From contig NZ_BDBU01000032.1 of the NCBI RefSeq assembly GCF_001613145.1, forward strand, positions 62,001 to 126,000: 64,000 bases of DNA, in the 5' to 3' direction. The notes under the pieces were generated by a model. That model had not been told where the DNA came from. It made no database searches and saw only the letters and a program-made list of their open reading frames with translations. The stretch comes from Nocardia jejuensis NBRC 103114 (GTDB lineage Bacteria > Actinomycetota > Actinomycetes > Mycobacteriales > Mycobacteriaceae). Position 1 is the first letter of the stretch. Each line of letters starts with the position of its first letter. The translations under genes and the position numbers were made by a program. Positions 51,937 to 60,020 of the stretch are shown piece after piece.

Positions 51937-51941
51937 AGGTT
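51936..51941 (+). promoter_or_regulatory. -10 element of the leaderless SDR gene at 51948
   Basis: TAGGTT overlaps the last base of the KstR2 site; six bases (AGCACG) separate it from GTG 51948. Confidence 0.65.
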
Positions 51942-51947
51942 AGCACG

Positions 51948-52745
51948 GTGTCAATCGAAGTGAACCTCGCCGGCTCGGTCGTCTTGGTCACCGGCGGCGT
52001 ACGCGGAGTCGGAGCCGGCATCAGCCGTGTCTTCCTCGACGCCGGCGCGACCGTCGTGGCCTGTGCCCGCCGTCCCGCGGATGTGCCCGTCCAGAGCGGT
52101 GGACGCGGCATCGACTTCCTGCCGTGCGACGTGCGCGACCCGGATTCGGTGCGTGAGCTCGTCGAGGGGATCGTGGCCCGGTACGGGCGGCTCGACACCG
52201 TGGTCAACAATGCGGGCGGTGCGCCGTTCGCCCTGGCCGCGGACGCCAGCCCGAACTTCCACTCGAAGATCATCCAGCTGAATCTGCTTGCTCCGCTGCT
52301 TGTCTCACAGGTCGCCAACGACGTCATGCAGAAGCAGGACGGCGGCGGCTCCATCGTGATGATCTCCAGCGTGAGCGGGCACCGCCCCTCGCCCGGCACC
52401 GCCGCCTACGGCGCCGCGAAAGCCGGTGTGGACAGTCTGGTGTCATCGCTCGCGGTCGAGTGGGCGCCCAAGGTCCGGATGAACTCGGTCATCTGCGGCC
52501 TGGTCAATACCGAGTCCTCGCACCTGCACTACGGCGACGAGGACGGCATCGCCGCGGTGAGCGGCACGGTCCCTATGCAGCGCATGGCAAGTCCGGAGGA
52601 CATCGGCCGCACCGCCGCCTTCCTGGCGTCCCCGCTGGCCGAATACATCACCGGCAGCGCCCTGCTCGTGCACGGCGGCGGCGAGAAGCCCGCCTTCCTG
52701 ACCGCCTCCACGGCCGATGTCCCCGCGGTCTCCGGTCACCAGTAA
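51948..52745 (+). CDS. SDR oxidoreductase of the KstR2 regulon (Rv3549c-like)
   Basis: The 265-residue SDR has VLVTGGVRGVGAGISR, NNAGGAP, Ser in MISSVSG and Tyr/Lys in AYGAAKAG. GTG start, leaderless. By position next to echA20 across a KstR2 site it corresponds to Rv3549c, whose step in ring degradation is not settled; a hydroxyacyl-CoA oxidation is likely. A 15-bp tandem duplication separates it from the next SDR. Confidence 0.9.
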   Translation: MSIEVNLAGSVVLVTGGVRGVGAGISRVFLDAGATVVACARRPADVPVQSGGRGIDFLPCDVRDPDSVRELVEGIVARYGRLDTVVNNAGGAPFALAADASPNFHSKIIQLNLLAPLLVSQVANDVMQKQDGGGSIVMISSVSGHRPSPGTAAYGAAKAGVDSLVSSLAVEWAPKVRMNSVICGLVNTESSHLHYGDEDGIAAVSGTVPMQRMASPEDIGRTAAFLASPLAEYITGSALLVHGGGEKPAFLTASTADVPAVSGHQ

Positions 52746-52776
52746 TCGCTCCCTTCTCACTCCTGTTCCTTTCGTT

Positions 52777-52806
52777 CTCCCTTCATCAGCGCTCCCTTCA
52801 TCAGCG
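52777..52806 (+). repeat. 15-bp tandem duplication between two SDR genes
   Basis: CTCCCTTCATCAGCG occurs twice in direct contact (52777-52791, 52792-52806), ending 11 bp before the start codon of the next gene. The end of the second copy adjoins the GAGG ribosome site. Confidence 0.92.
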
Positions 52807-52817
52807 AGGTATCCGAT

Positions 52818-53729
52818 ATGACCGAGAAAATCTGCGACGGCCGCGTCGTCATCGTCACCGGTGCGGGCCAGGGCATCGGCCGTGCGCACGCGCTGGCGTT
52901 CGCCGCCGCCGGGGCGAAGGTCGTGGTGAACGACCTGGGCGCCGAGCTCGACGGGACCCCCAAGCCCGATTCCGGCGCCGCGAAGGTGGTCGAGGAGATC
53001 CGCGCCGCGGGCGGTGAGGCCGTGGTGAACGGCGACGACGTCTCCGATTGGGAGGGCGCCGGCCGCCTGGTCGCCACCGCCATCGAGACCTTCGGCGGTC
53101 TCGACGTGCTGGTCAACAATGCCGGTATCGTGCGCGACCGGATGCTGGTCAACCTCGGCGAGGACGAGTGGGACGCGGTGATCAAGGTCCACCTCAAGGG
53201 CCACTTCGCCCCGATGCGCCATGCCGCGCAGTACTGGCGCAACGAGTCCAAGGCGGGGCGTCGGCCCGACGCCCGCGTCATCAACACCAGCTCCGGCGCG
53301 GGCCTGCTCGGCAGCGTCGGCCAGGGCAACTATGCCGCGGCCAAGGCGGGCATCGCGGGTCTGACCATCACGGCCGCAGCCGAATTCGCGCGCTACGGCA
53401 TCACCGTGAACGCGATCGCCCCGGCGGCGCGCACTCGGATGACCGAGACTGTCTTCGCCGAGACCATGGCCGCGCCGGAGGACGGCGGGTTCGATGCGAT
53501 GGCCCCGGAGAACGTCTCTCCGCTGGTGGTCTGGCTCGGCAGCGCCGAATCCGCCGCGGTCACCGGCCGCATGTTCGAGGTCGAGGCGGGCAAGGTGACC
53601 ATCGTGGACGGCCATCGCCACGGCGTCTCGGTCGATCGCGGCGCCCGCTGGAACCCTGCAGAGCTCGGCCCGGCCGTGCGCGATCTGCTGTCGAAGGCCA
53701 CCGCCCCGGAGCCCGTCTACGGAGCCTGA
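52818..53729 (+). CDS. SDR oxidoreductase of the KstR2 regulon (Rv3548c-like)
   Basis: The 303-residue SDR has VTGAGQGIGRAHALAFAAAG, NDLGAELDGTPKPDSGAA (an insert seen in multifunctional-enzyme type 2 hydroxyacyl-CoA dehydrogenases), NNAGIVRDRM, Ser in NTSSGAGL and Tyr/Lys in NYAAAKAG. It likely oxidises a 3-hydroxyacyl-CoA in HIP breakdown. It is 72 bp after the other SDR, same strand. Confidence 0.9.
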   Translation: MTEKICDGRVVIVTGAGQGIGRAHALAFAAAGAKVVVNDLGAELDGTPKPDSGAAKVVEEIRAAGGEAVVNGDDVSDWEGAGRLVATAIETFGGLDVLVNNAGIVRDRMLVNLGEDEWDAVIKVHLKGHFAPMRHAAQYWRNESKAGRRPDARVINTSSGAGLLGSVGQGNYAAAKAGIAGLTITAAAEFARYGITVNAIAPAARTRMTETVFAETMAAPEDGGFDAMAPENVSPLVVWLGSAESAAVTGRMFEVEAGKVTIVDGHRHGVSVDRGARWNPAELGPAVRDLLSKATAPEPVYGA

Positions 53730-53771
53730 GGCCCCGGGAGCATCCCGGCGTCACGAAAACGCCTGTCGCGT

Positions 53772-53803
53772 AGCCGCATACCGGACTCGGTATGCGGCTT
53801 TCG
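53772..53803 (+). terminator. Terminator closing the KstR2 block
   Basis: AGCCGCATACCG (53772-53783), GACT loop, perfect complement to 53799, then TTCG. Confidence 0.88.
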
Positions 53804-54330
53804 TCGTCTCGGGGCGAATTGTGCTGGTGCACAACGATCGAGCGGCGATGCCGTTCATATGCATGAGCGGGCAGGTTGCGGGAGGGAATAGAAAACTGGT
53901 CGGTCGTGTGAGGTATCCCACTCGGCCGGATTTCGAGTGCCTCGACGGCGATGGCCTGGGATGTTGCTGCCTGGTTGGTGCGGAATGCCGTTTTCGTCGG
54001 TGAACACTGGGATGCGACGGGGTTACGGATCAGGTCGGCGCGGGTGCGCGCGATGTGTGAGGCAGGTCAATTGCGCTGGGCCGCTGCCTGATTTCGGGTG
54101 CGAGGGGGATGGTGCAGGCGTACGGTTTGCGGATGCCCCCAGGGGGATCCGGAGTTGCGCGGGTGGACGTGGTGACCGGTACGATGACCGCGTTCCGCAA
54201 CGGCTCGGCAATCGGGGTTGCCCGAGTCGCTTGATACCGCTCCCGCCTGACCGGCGTGCGCGGGGTCCCGCACACAGGGGTGCGGGAAGGAAGCCGAACG
54301 GCGCGGTACTGATGAGGGGATGGCTGTCGC
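53804..54330. other. Intergenic region, no supported gene
   Basis: About 525 bp. GTG- and ATG-started short frames (for example 53821-54003) have no ribosome site and odd composition. It probably carries the promoter of the repeat-protein gene; I could not assign a -10 with confidence. Confidence 0.45.
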
Positions 54331-55665
54331 ATGATCTTCGGTCGTGCAATGCGCTTGGTGGCAGTGATCGCCGCTGTCACCGGGTCGGCGCTGCTCGGGC
54401 CCGTTCCGGCCGGAGCGCAGCCGGGCATCGACCTCGATCCGGTCCCTTCGGGCCAGGATCCGGTCCCGCCCGCGACGCCACACGCGGTTACCGCGCCCGT
54501 GAATCCGGTCGCCGGTCCGGCCGGTCTGCTCGCCGCCATCCTCGGCGTCGGAACCGGCTCCGCCGCAGTGGGTTCGGCGGGAGTGGGCTCCGCGGGAGTG
54601 GGTTCGGCAGGCGTGGGTTCGGCAGGGGTCGGCTCGGCGGGACTCGGCACGATCCTGGGCGGCACCGGTTCCACCGCACTGGGTGTGGGCTCCGCCGCGA
54701 CCGGATCCGCCGGCGCGGGCGTCGGCTCGGCTGCCGTGGGTACCGGCTCGGCCGGTGCGGCGGCGCTCGGAACGGGCTCTGCGGCAGTGGGTTCCGCCGC
54801 CCTGGGGACGGGCTCCGCGCTCGGCCTCGGCTCGGCGGCCGTCGGCTCCGCGGGAATCGGCACCGGCGCGACGCTGCTCGGCATCATTCTCGGCACCGGC
54901 TCGGCGGGAATCGGCTCGGCCGCGGTGGGTTCGGCGGCGCTCGGCTCCGCCGGACTCGGCGCGCTGTGCACAGGTTCGGCGGCCGTGGGTTCGGCCGGAA
55001 TCGGTTCCGCCGCATTGGGTTCCGGGGTGGGCGGCTCGGCCGGAGTGGGTTCCGCCGCTTCGGGTTCGGGCGTCGGTTCGGCGGGTACCGGGTCGGGAGT
55101 CGGCTCCGCCGCCACCGGATCCGGCGTCGGTTCGGCCGGAGTCGGTTCCGCGGGCGTGGGTTCCGCGGCGGCGGGTTCGGCCGGAGTGGGTTCCGCCGCA
55201 GCCGGTTCCGCGGCCGCCGGTTCGGCCGCGGTGGGTTCGGCGGGTGTCGGCTCCGCGGCGATCTGCGCCTCACCACTACTGCTGCTGCTCATTCCGCCGC
55301 CGGTGCCGGAGGCGCCCGCTACACCGCTGGAAATCCCGCAGTCCCCGGCGATTCCGCCGATCCCCGCGGTGATCGCCCCGGTCGTTGTGCCCGCACCGCC
55401 CGCGCCGGAACCTGAGCCCGCCGACGCACCGCCGCCGCCGCCCGCTCCGGCTCCGGCTCCGGTTCTCGCGCAACCGGATCCGGATGTCAGGCCGACCTCG
55501 AACAACACCCCGCTCCCGCCGGTACAGCTGCTGTCGGTGATCGGCGGCCTGATCGCGCTCACGCTGGCGGGCGCGGGCTCGGGCGCGGTGAGCATGCAGA
55601 GCGCGTCGGCGGCACAGGCGCGGGTCGATGCCGCGCGGGCGGCGTTCTTCGGACCGAGGGTGTGA
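54331..55665 (+). CDS. Secreted, membrane-anchored GSAxV-repeat protein
   Basis: 444 residues, no known family. Residues 1-29 are a signal peptide (RLVAVIAAVTGSALLGPVPAGA, cleavage AGA-Q). From about 77 to 312 some 35 to 40 copies of a five-residue unit GSA(A/G)(V/L/I/A/T) run almost without break, interspersed with GTG and GSG variants. Only two cysteines are seen, near 213 and 312. Residues ~316-395 are Pro-rich and acidic, then a hydrophobic segment at ~398-416 and an Ala-rich tail. The layout suggests a cell-wall-spanning stalk anchored at its C-terminus. Repeats are encoded by alternating GGTTCGGCGGGAGTG/GGCTCCGCCGCAGTG-type 15-mers. It is 10 bp before a metallopeptidase gene. Confidence 0.85.
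   Translation: MIFGRAMRLVAVIAAVTGSALLGPVPAGAQPGIDLDPVPSGQDPVPPATPHAVTAPVNPVAGPAGLLAAILGVGTGSAAVGSAGVGSAGVGSAGVGSAGVGSAGLGTILGGTGSTALGVGSAATGSAGAGVGSAAVGTGSAGAAALGTGSAAVGSAALGTGSALGLGSAAVGSAGIGTGATLLGIILGTGSAGIGSAAVGSAALGSAGLGALCTGSAAVGSAGIGSAALGSGVGGSAGVGSAASGSGVGSAGTGSGVGSAATGSGVGSAGVGSAGVGSAAAGSAGVGSAAAGSAAAGSAAVGSAGVGSAAICASPLLLLLIPPPVPEAPATPLEIPQSPAIPPIPAVIAPVVVPAPPAPEPEPADAPPPPPAPAPAPVLAQPDPDVRPTSNNTPLPPVQLLSVIGGLIALTLAGAGSGAVSMQSASAAQARVDAARAAFFGPRV
54559..55266 (+). repeat. 15-bp coding repeat array
   Basis: Degenerate 15-bp units (GGxTCxGCxGxxGTx) fill this stretch, each coding one five-residue unit. The array is prone to copy-number change in frame. It also keeps the opposite strand open, producing a spurious Pro/Glu/Ala-repeat reading frame. 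Confidence 0.88.
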
Positions 55666-55675
55666 GGGGACCACT

Positions 55676-56188
55676 GTGACCGAGAGCAAGGCTCATAGCA
55701 TCGGGTCCTACCGCCGCGTGGCCGCGGCCGTGGACGCGGTCTGCGCGGTGGCCGCCGATTTCGATGCCACCACCCTGGACGAGGTGGTGCTGGCGATTTC
55801 GGCCGAGCGGCGCAGGCCGATCGAGATCGCGGCCGCGAGACTGGGGCCGGGCGTCTGCGGCCAGCGTCGCAGTTATCCGGACAAGGACGTGATCGTGCTC
55901 GCCGAGGCGCTACCCAGCCGCGAGCACACGCTCGCACACGAGTTGGGGCACATCGTGTTCGATCATCCGGGGGAGGCGGCGGCCGAGGTCGTGCTGGAGG
56001 CCAGCGACGATCTCATCGCCTACATGCTGAGCCAGCGCGCGCACCAGAATATCGTCGATCTGGGCGAGGACGAGCAGGCCGAGTGGGAGGCGGAGACCTT
56101 CGCCAGCATGCTCATGACCCGACTGCGCGTGTTCAACAGCCGGGGCGCAGGCGTCTCGGTCCTGCGATTCGATGAGGCACTCGGATGA
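55676..56188 (+). CDS. ImmA/IrrE-type zinc metallopeptidase
   Basis: 170 residues. The N-terminal helical part (RPIEIAAARLGPGVCGQR) is followed by the M78-family zinc motif HELGH at 88-92, with the downstream acidic EWEAETFASMLM providing the third ligand. ImmA-type peptidases cleave HTH repressors to start stress or mobile-element responses. Start GTG 55676 follows GAGGGGA. An EspR-like HTH protein is encoded 1.8 kb downstream, a possible substrate (inference). It overlaps no gene. Confidence 0.88.
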   Translation: MTESKAHSIGSYRRVAAAVDAVCAVAADFDATTLDEVVLAISAERRRPIEIAAARLGPGVCGQRRSYPDKDVIVLAEALPSREHTLAHELGHIVFDHPGEAAAEVVLEASDDLIAYMLSQRAHQNIVDLGEDEQAEWEAETFASMLMTRLRVFNSRGAGVSVLRFDEALG

Positions 56189-56279
56189 GCGGCTTGCGTC
56201 ACCACGGAGGGTTCCCCGGTCATCCGCCGACGGGTGCGGCAGCCGGGACAGGGTTCGGGCATTCGCGAGAGGACACCGC

Positions 56280-57335
56280 ATGACCTTCTGGTTGACGGCC
56301 ATGCTGGTCTGGATGGCGGCGGGCGCCCGAGTGGGCCGGGTGCTGGTGAAACCGGCGACCACCGCGCGCGTGGCGATCGTGGTCGCGGTCGCGGCGGTGG
56401 CGCTGTCCGCGACCGTCGCGATTCCGGAAGTCGGTGTGGCAGTGGATCATCTGCTGCCCAACGGGGTGCGCGGCTTCTGGCTCTCGGACCGCCTGACCAC
56501 CGCCTCCTGGATTCTCTTCGCGACGGCCACCTCGGTGGTGGCGGCCGCCGCGTGGCCGGTGGTCTCGCGCCGGAACCTGCGCCAGATCGCCTGGATGATC
56601 TACGCGGGCGGCGCGGTCGCCATGCTGCTGACCCTGCTCTGGTCGCTCACCTTCGGCTGGACGATCGTGCTGCTGGAGTGCCTGTTCGTCGCGATCACCG
56701 GTCTGCGCACCCTGGACTGGACCACGCTGGGGCGCGGCATCACCCTGTACACCTCGGGCACGCTGATCGTCGGAGTGCTTGCCGCGCTGGCGGTCCGGCG
56801 CGAGGTGACCCACGTCCCGATGGCCGCGCCGGATGCGGGGGACTGGTTCTGGCCGGTCTGGCAGGTGGCGAGTCTGCTCATCGCGATCGGCGCGATCTGG
56901 ATCGTCATCGAGCTGTGGGGACGGGCGCGCCTGCTGCTCAAGCAGATTCGCCCGCTGCACCGGGTGCTGATCGGACGTTTCCCCGAGGTGGTGGCGAAGG
57001 AGCAGACCGGTTCCGGCACTCAGCTCAAGGCGTCGGACCAGGTCGCGCAGATCATGGACGCGCTGTACCTGCAGTCGGGTGGCGGTGCGGACCTGTCCGC
57101 CTTCGGCATCGAGCTGACCGATGCCACCAAGCCGCCGGATTCGGTGGGCGAGCGGGCCGGGCGGGTGGCCGAGTGGGCTCGAAACCCCTTCGGAGACGTG
57201 GTGATCGACCCGCGCTGGATCGCTCCGCCGCCCAACGTCGGCCCACGACGCTGGGTGCAGGCGATCGCTCGCGCCTACGATGCGAGCGCCACGGCGGGCA
57301 CGCCGGCCACGGTCCCGGGCTCGGCATCGCGCTAG
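56280..57335 (+). CDS. Multi-span membrane protein, MAB_1171c/DUF6545-like
   Basis: 351 residues. About seven hydrophobic segments occupy residues 1-225 (starting MTFWLTAMLVWMAAGARVG). The cytoplasmic C-terminal domain from ~230 has LLLKQIRPLHRVLIGRFPEVV and a Trp/Pro-rich end. This arrangement resembles a family of actinobacterial proteins usually encoded beside ImmA/IrrE peptidases and HTH regulators. Assignment to that family is from memory. ATG 56280 follows GAGAGGA; the longer reading from 56172 overlaps the peptidase. Confidence 0.75.
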   Translation: MTFWLTAMLVWMAAGARVGRVLVKPATTARVAIVVAVAAVALSATVAIPEVGVAVDHLLPNGVRGFWLSDRLTTASWILFATATSVVAAAAWPVVSRRNLRQIAWMIYAGGAVAMLLTLLWSLTFGWTIVLLECLFVAITGLRTLDWTTLGRGITLYTSGTLIVGVLAALAVRREVTHVPMAAPDAGDWFWPVWQVASLLIAIGAIWIVIELWGRARLLLKQIRPLHRVLIGRFPEVVAKEQTGSGTQLKASDQVAQIMDALYLQSGGGADLSAFGIELTDATKPPDSVGERAGRVAEWARNPFGDVVIDPRWIAPPPNVGPRRWVQAIARAYDASATAGTPATVPGSASR

Positions 57336-57587
57336 TCCCGGGCTCGGCGGCGCAGCGGGCGGCTCGTTCCCCGGATCGGTCGGCGAGTTACCGGTAAGCA
57401 CCGACCGGTCCGTACCAATCGATCGCTCACGATTCGCAGATCACGGTTCGGCCCAACTTCGTAGCCCGCGGCCGAAGTCAGTCGGTGCCCTCGATGCCCG
57501 CTCGAGTGGCGCCGGAATGCTCTTGTTCGACCGCCCTTATCGAAATTGATCTTCAATTGGCGCATTTGTGATCTTGTCGCAAATGCG

Positions 57588-57620
57588 CAAAGTCCCGTGC
57601 TTACACAGCACGGGACTTTG
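57588..57620. terminator. Stem-loop terminator downstream of the membrane-protein gene
   Basis: CAAAGTCCCGTGC (57588-57600) pairs exactly with 57608-57620 around a 7-nt loop. It directly follows the inverted repeat at 57561-57587 and may end transcripts from both sides. Confidence 0.8.
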
Positions 57621-57720
57621 ATCGTCGCACCTAGTGCATTGGGGGCGAAACACTCACAGCGCACAAAACGACATAGTGCACAAAACAGTCGATTCCACGG
57701 CCCGGGCAGACCCGGACAGT

Positions 57721-57743
57721 GTTATGCCAGCATTGTGCATAAC
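57721..57743. promoter_or_regulatory. GTTATGC inverted repeat, candidate operator
   Basis: GTTATGC, nine bases, GCATAAC. Perfect 7-bp arms about one turn and a half apart. The binding protein is unknown; the nearby EspR-like protein is a candidate. Confidence 0.45.
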
Positions 57744-57941
57744 GCACCAGCGCAGGGATCTACGCCACATGACCCCAGTGCCCTGAGGTCGGTGCAACAC
57801 TCTTCACTCGAGCAGCATGGTCGCCGGCGGCCTGCAACCGCCGTCGACCGCTGCCCCTGTTCAGGCCTGGATCGGTCCCTGTCGCAAACCAACACCGTGC
57901 CGCCTCCGAGACAGCCGCACCGTGTTGCTCTGTGGCAGGAG

Positions 57942-58358
57942 CTATTCCGTGCCGTCCGGAGGAATTTCGGGCAGCCCTTCGCTGGCCCGCAACTTCTCCG
58001 CCATGGACGTGAGGAGGTTCTGTGATTCTTCGGAGAGGTCGAATGCCCTACTCGACAAGCGACGGAGTCCATAGCCCTGCAGCTGGGACAACAGCTCGAG
58101 ATCATGATCGATCTTCGCTGCGTAGATGTCGTTGAAGAAGTAGTCCGGTTTGACCTTGAAGAACTTCGCCAGTGCGGCCACCGTCTCGTCGGACGGGTTG
58201 GTGCGCTGTCCCGACCGCAACTGCGAGAGATACGGTTTCGAGATCGGATGTCCGGATGCCGTCAAGGCAGCCGCCACCTCTGCATTCGTGTGCGGCTTAC
58301 GCCCCGGGGGATGCACGGTTTCGAACAGCTTGTTCAGCCGCGCCGCGAAATCAGCCAT
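57942..58358 (-). CDS. EspR-like XRE-family DNA-binding protein
   Basis: 138 residues. The N-terminal HTH of the XRE type has FAARLNKLFETVHPPGRKPH at the start and PYLSQLRSGQRTNPSDETVAALAKFF. These match closely the mycobacterial nucleoid-associated regulator EspR (Rv3849) as I remember it, with the same total length. The C-terminal domain (~85-130) would be the dimerisation part. EspR binds many sites and controls cell-wall and ESX-1 genes. This may be the orthologue or a paralogue. The upstream region is AT-rich and includes the palindrome at 58405. Confidence 0.88.
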   Translation of the reverse strand: MADFAARLNKLFETVHPPGRKPHTNAEVAAALTASGHPISKPYLSQLRSGQRTNPSDETVAALAKFFKVKPDYFFNDIYAAKIDHDLELLSQLQGYGLRRLSSRAFDLSEESQNLLTSMAEKLRASEGLPEIPPDGTE

Positions 58359-58718
58359 TGTGAGCCGCCCAATTCCCTTCGCTGTACTAACAGTCGTTAT
58401 CTCGGATACGTATCATTGATATTAGCGGCTCAGTAACTGAAAACCTACGCCTGATTCGTGATTTCCTTGAAGCTTCTAGGCGGGCATCCGAGGAACCGTC
58501 CGTGGCTTGGGCGTTTGCGGGCTCACCCCACCGTTCTTGCGGAGGCCTTAAGAGCACCGGTTCTGGCCCGTCGCAAGGGTCTTCGTGGACGAGCCCCCAG
58601 TTGCCCTAAGATAGCTGACGTCTCATCTTCTTGTCTGTACCGCAGATTGTGTGGCGTACGCCACGTTTCGTGACAAGTCGGATGAACGTTCAACCTTGGC
58701 CGAAATTGATTGGTACGA
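58359..58718. other. Promoter region of the EspR-like gene and trailer of fadA5
   Basis: Lower GC than its surroundings. GATACGTATC, a perfect 10-bp palindrome, is at 58405-58414 about 50 bp before the regulator start, a candidate autoregulatory site. Short open frames here lack ribosome sites. Confidence 0.5.
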
Positions 58719-59885
58719 CTAGATCCTCTCGATGATGGTGCCCGTCGCGAGCGCTCCACCGCAGCACATGAGGATCATCGCGGTGCTCTTGCCGGAGCGC
58801 TCCAGCTCGTGCAAAGCCGTTGTGATGAGCCGAGATCCGGTGCTGCCGACCGGATGGCCGAGCGCGATCGCACCGCCGTTCACGTTCACGCGATCGAAGT
58901 CCGGCTTGTGGACCGAGGCCCACGAGAGCACGACCGACGCGAAGGCCTCGTTGATTTCGAACAGGTCGATATCGCCGATGCTCATGCCGGTGCGCTCGAG
59001 CAGTCGTTCGCACGCCTGCACCGGTCCGTCGAGATGGAATTCCGGCTCGCTGCCGACCAGGCACTGCGCGATGATGCGGGCGCGCGGACGCAAACCCTCA
59101 CGCTGCGCGGCCTTTTCGTCCATGAGCAGCACCGCGGCCGCGCCGTCGGAGATCTGCGAGGAGGTGCCCGCGGTGTGAATTCCGCCCTCCAGCACCGGCT
59201 TCAGCTTCGCGAGGCCCTCGCGGGTGGTCGCGCGCAGACCCTGATCGCGGCTCACGTCCAGGAACTCTCCGGTGAGGTTGCCCTCCTTGTCGACCTGCGG
59301 CGCGTTCGCGATGGTCAGGACCTCGCGGTCGAAGCGGCCCTCGGACCACGCCTGTGCGGCCAGTCGCTGCGAGCGCTCGCCGAGTTCCTCCACGTCGTCG
59401 CGAGTGATGCCGCGCCGCTTGGCAATTCGCTCGGCGGCCTCGAACTGGTTCGGCATATCGATGTTCCACGACGCGGGGCGACGCGGGCCGGCGTGCGTTC
59501 CGACGTTGGCGCCCAACGGAACATGGCTCATCGACTCGATGCCGCACGCCAGGCCGACCTCGATCGCGCCGGTGGAGATCAGGCCCGCGACCAGGCCCGC
59601 GGCCTGCTGCGCGGAACCGCACTGGTTGTCGATGGTGACCGCGCCGGTCTGCCACGGAAGTCCGGCGTGCAGCCAGGCGGTGCGCGTGACATTGTTGCTC
59701 TGTTCGCCGACCTGCATCACACAGCCGCCGACGACCTGCTCGACCAGAGCCGGGTCCAGGTTCGCCCGATCGAGAATGCCCTTCTGTGCCGCGCCGAGGA
59801 TCTCGGCCGCATGCAGGCCGCCGAGCCAACCATTGCGCTTGCCGTTGGGCGTGCGTGCGGCCTCGACGATGACGGGTGTACCCAT
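58719..59885 (-). CDS. fadA5: Steroid thiolase FadA5
   Basis: The 388-residue thiolase removes acetyl- or propionyl-CoA from the cholesterol side chain. DNQCGSAQQAAGL (nucleophilic Cys), GGIHTAGTSSQISDG, NEAFASVVLSW, GGAIALGHPVGSTG (His) and MCCGGALATG (second Cys) are present. It matches Rv3546 along its length as I recall. It is divergent from cyp125 across two KstR sites. The M. tuberculosis pair fadA5/cyp125 has the same divergence. Confidence 0.95.
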   Translation of the reverse strand: MGTPVIVEAARTPNGKRNGWLGGLHAAEILGAAQKGILDRANLDPALVEQVVGGCVMQVGEQSNNVTRTAWLHAGLPWQTGAVTIDNQCGSAQQAAGLVAGLISTGAIEVGLACGIESMSHVPLGANVGTHAGPRRPASWNIDMPNQFEAAERIAKRRGITRDDVEELGERSQRLAAQAWSEGRFDREVLTIANAPQVDKEGNLTGEFLDVSRDQGLRATTREGLAKLKPVLEGGIHTAGTSSQISDGAAAVLLMDEKAAQREGLRPRARIIAQCLVGSEPEFHLDGPVQACERLLERTGMSIGDIDLFEINEAFASVVLSWASVHKPDFDRVNVNGGAIALGHPVGSTGSRLITTALHELERSGKSTAMILMCCGGALATGTIIERI

Positions 59886-59908
59886 GGTGGTCCTTTCATG
59901 ATCAGAAC

Positions 59909-59922
59909 TGCAACAAGTTCTC
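59909..59922 (-). promoter_or_regulatory. KstR-like operator near fadA5 (one mismatch)
   Basis: TGCAACAAGTTCTC fits TnnAACnnGTTnnA except the last base. It is 24 bp upstream of the fadA5 start. Confidence 0.72.
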
Positions 59923-59985
59923 TACTAGCAAGTTAAGCCAAAATCGGTTCCTTCCCTAGTCTTACCCCCTGTGATTGAATACATC

Positions 59986-59999
59986 TAGAACGTGTTTCA
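59986..59999 (+). promoter_or_regulatory. Perfect KstR operator upstream of cyp125
   Basis: TAGAACGTGTTTCA is an exact match to TnnAACnnGTTnnA, 22 bp before the cyp125 start. Confidence 0.92.
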
Positions 60000-60020
60000 G
60001 TTGGTCAAAGGAGACTGCTG

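Larger units (their letters stand above)
57336..57941. other. Lower-GC intergenic region with several inverted repeats
   Basis: CGCATTTG/CAAATGCG (57561-57587) and GTTATGC/GCATAAC (57721-57743) are inverted repeats with 7-8-bp arms, and a terminator lies at 57588. Words such as TAGTGCA and TTGTGCA recur between 57630 and 57745. A plus-strand reading frame (57546-58025) overlaps the regulator antisense and is not supported. Confidence 0.55.

Noticed and set aside
53821..54003. 60-residue plus-strand frame
   Set aside because: No ribosome site; Cys-rich tail looks random; no third-position bias.
54030..55937. 635-residue open frame on the minus strand with Pro/Glu/Ala repeats (AEPTPAEP type)
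   Set aside because: It is the mirror of the GSAxV-repeat gene: the 15-bp repeats keep both strands open. No ribosome site; the plus-strand gene has a signal peptide and proper context.
57546..58025. 159-residue plus-strand frame with GTG/ATG near a hairpin
   Set aside because: Overlaps the terminator and the EspR-like gene antisense; no ribosome site and no codon bias.
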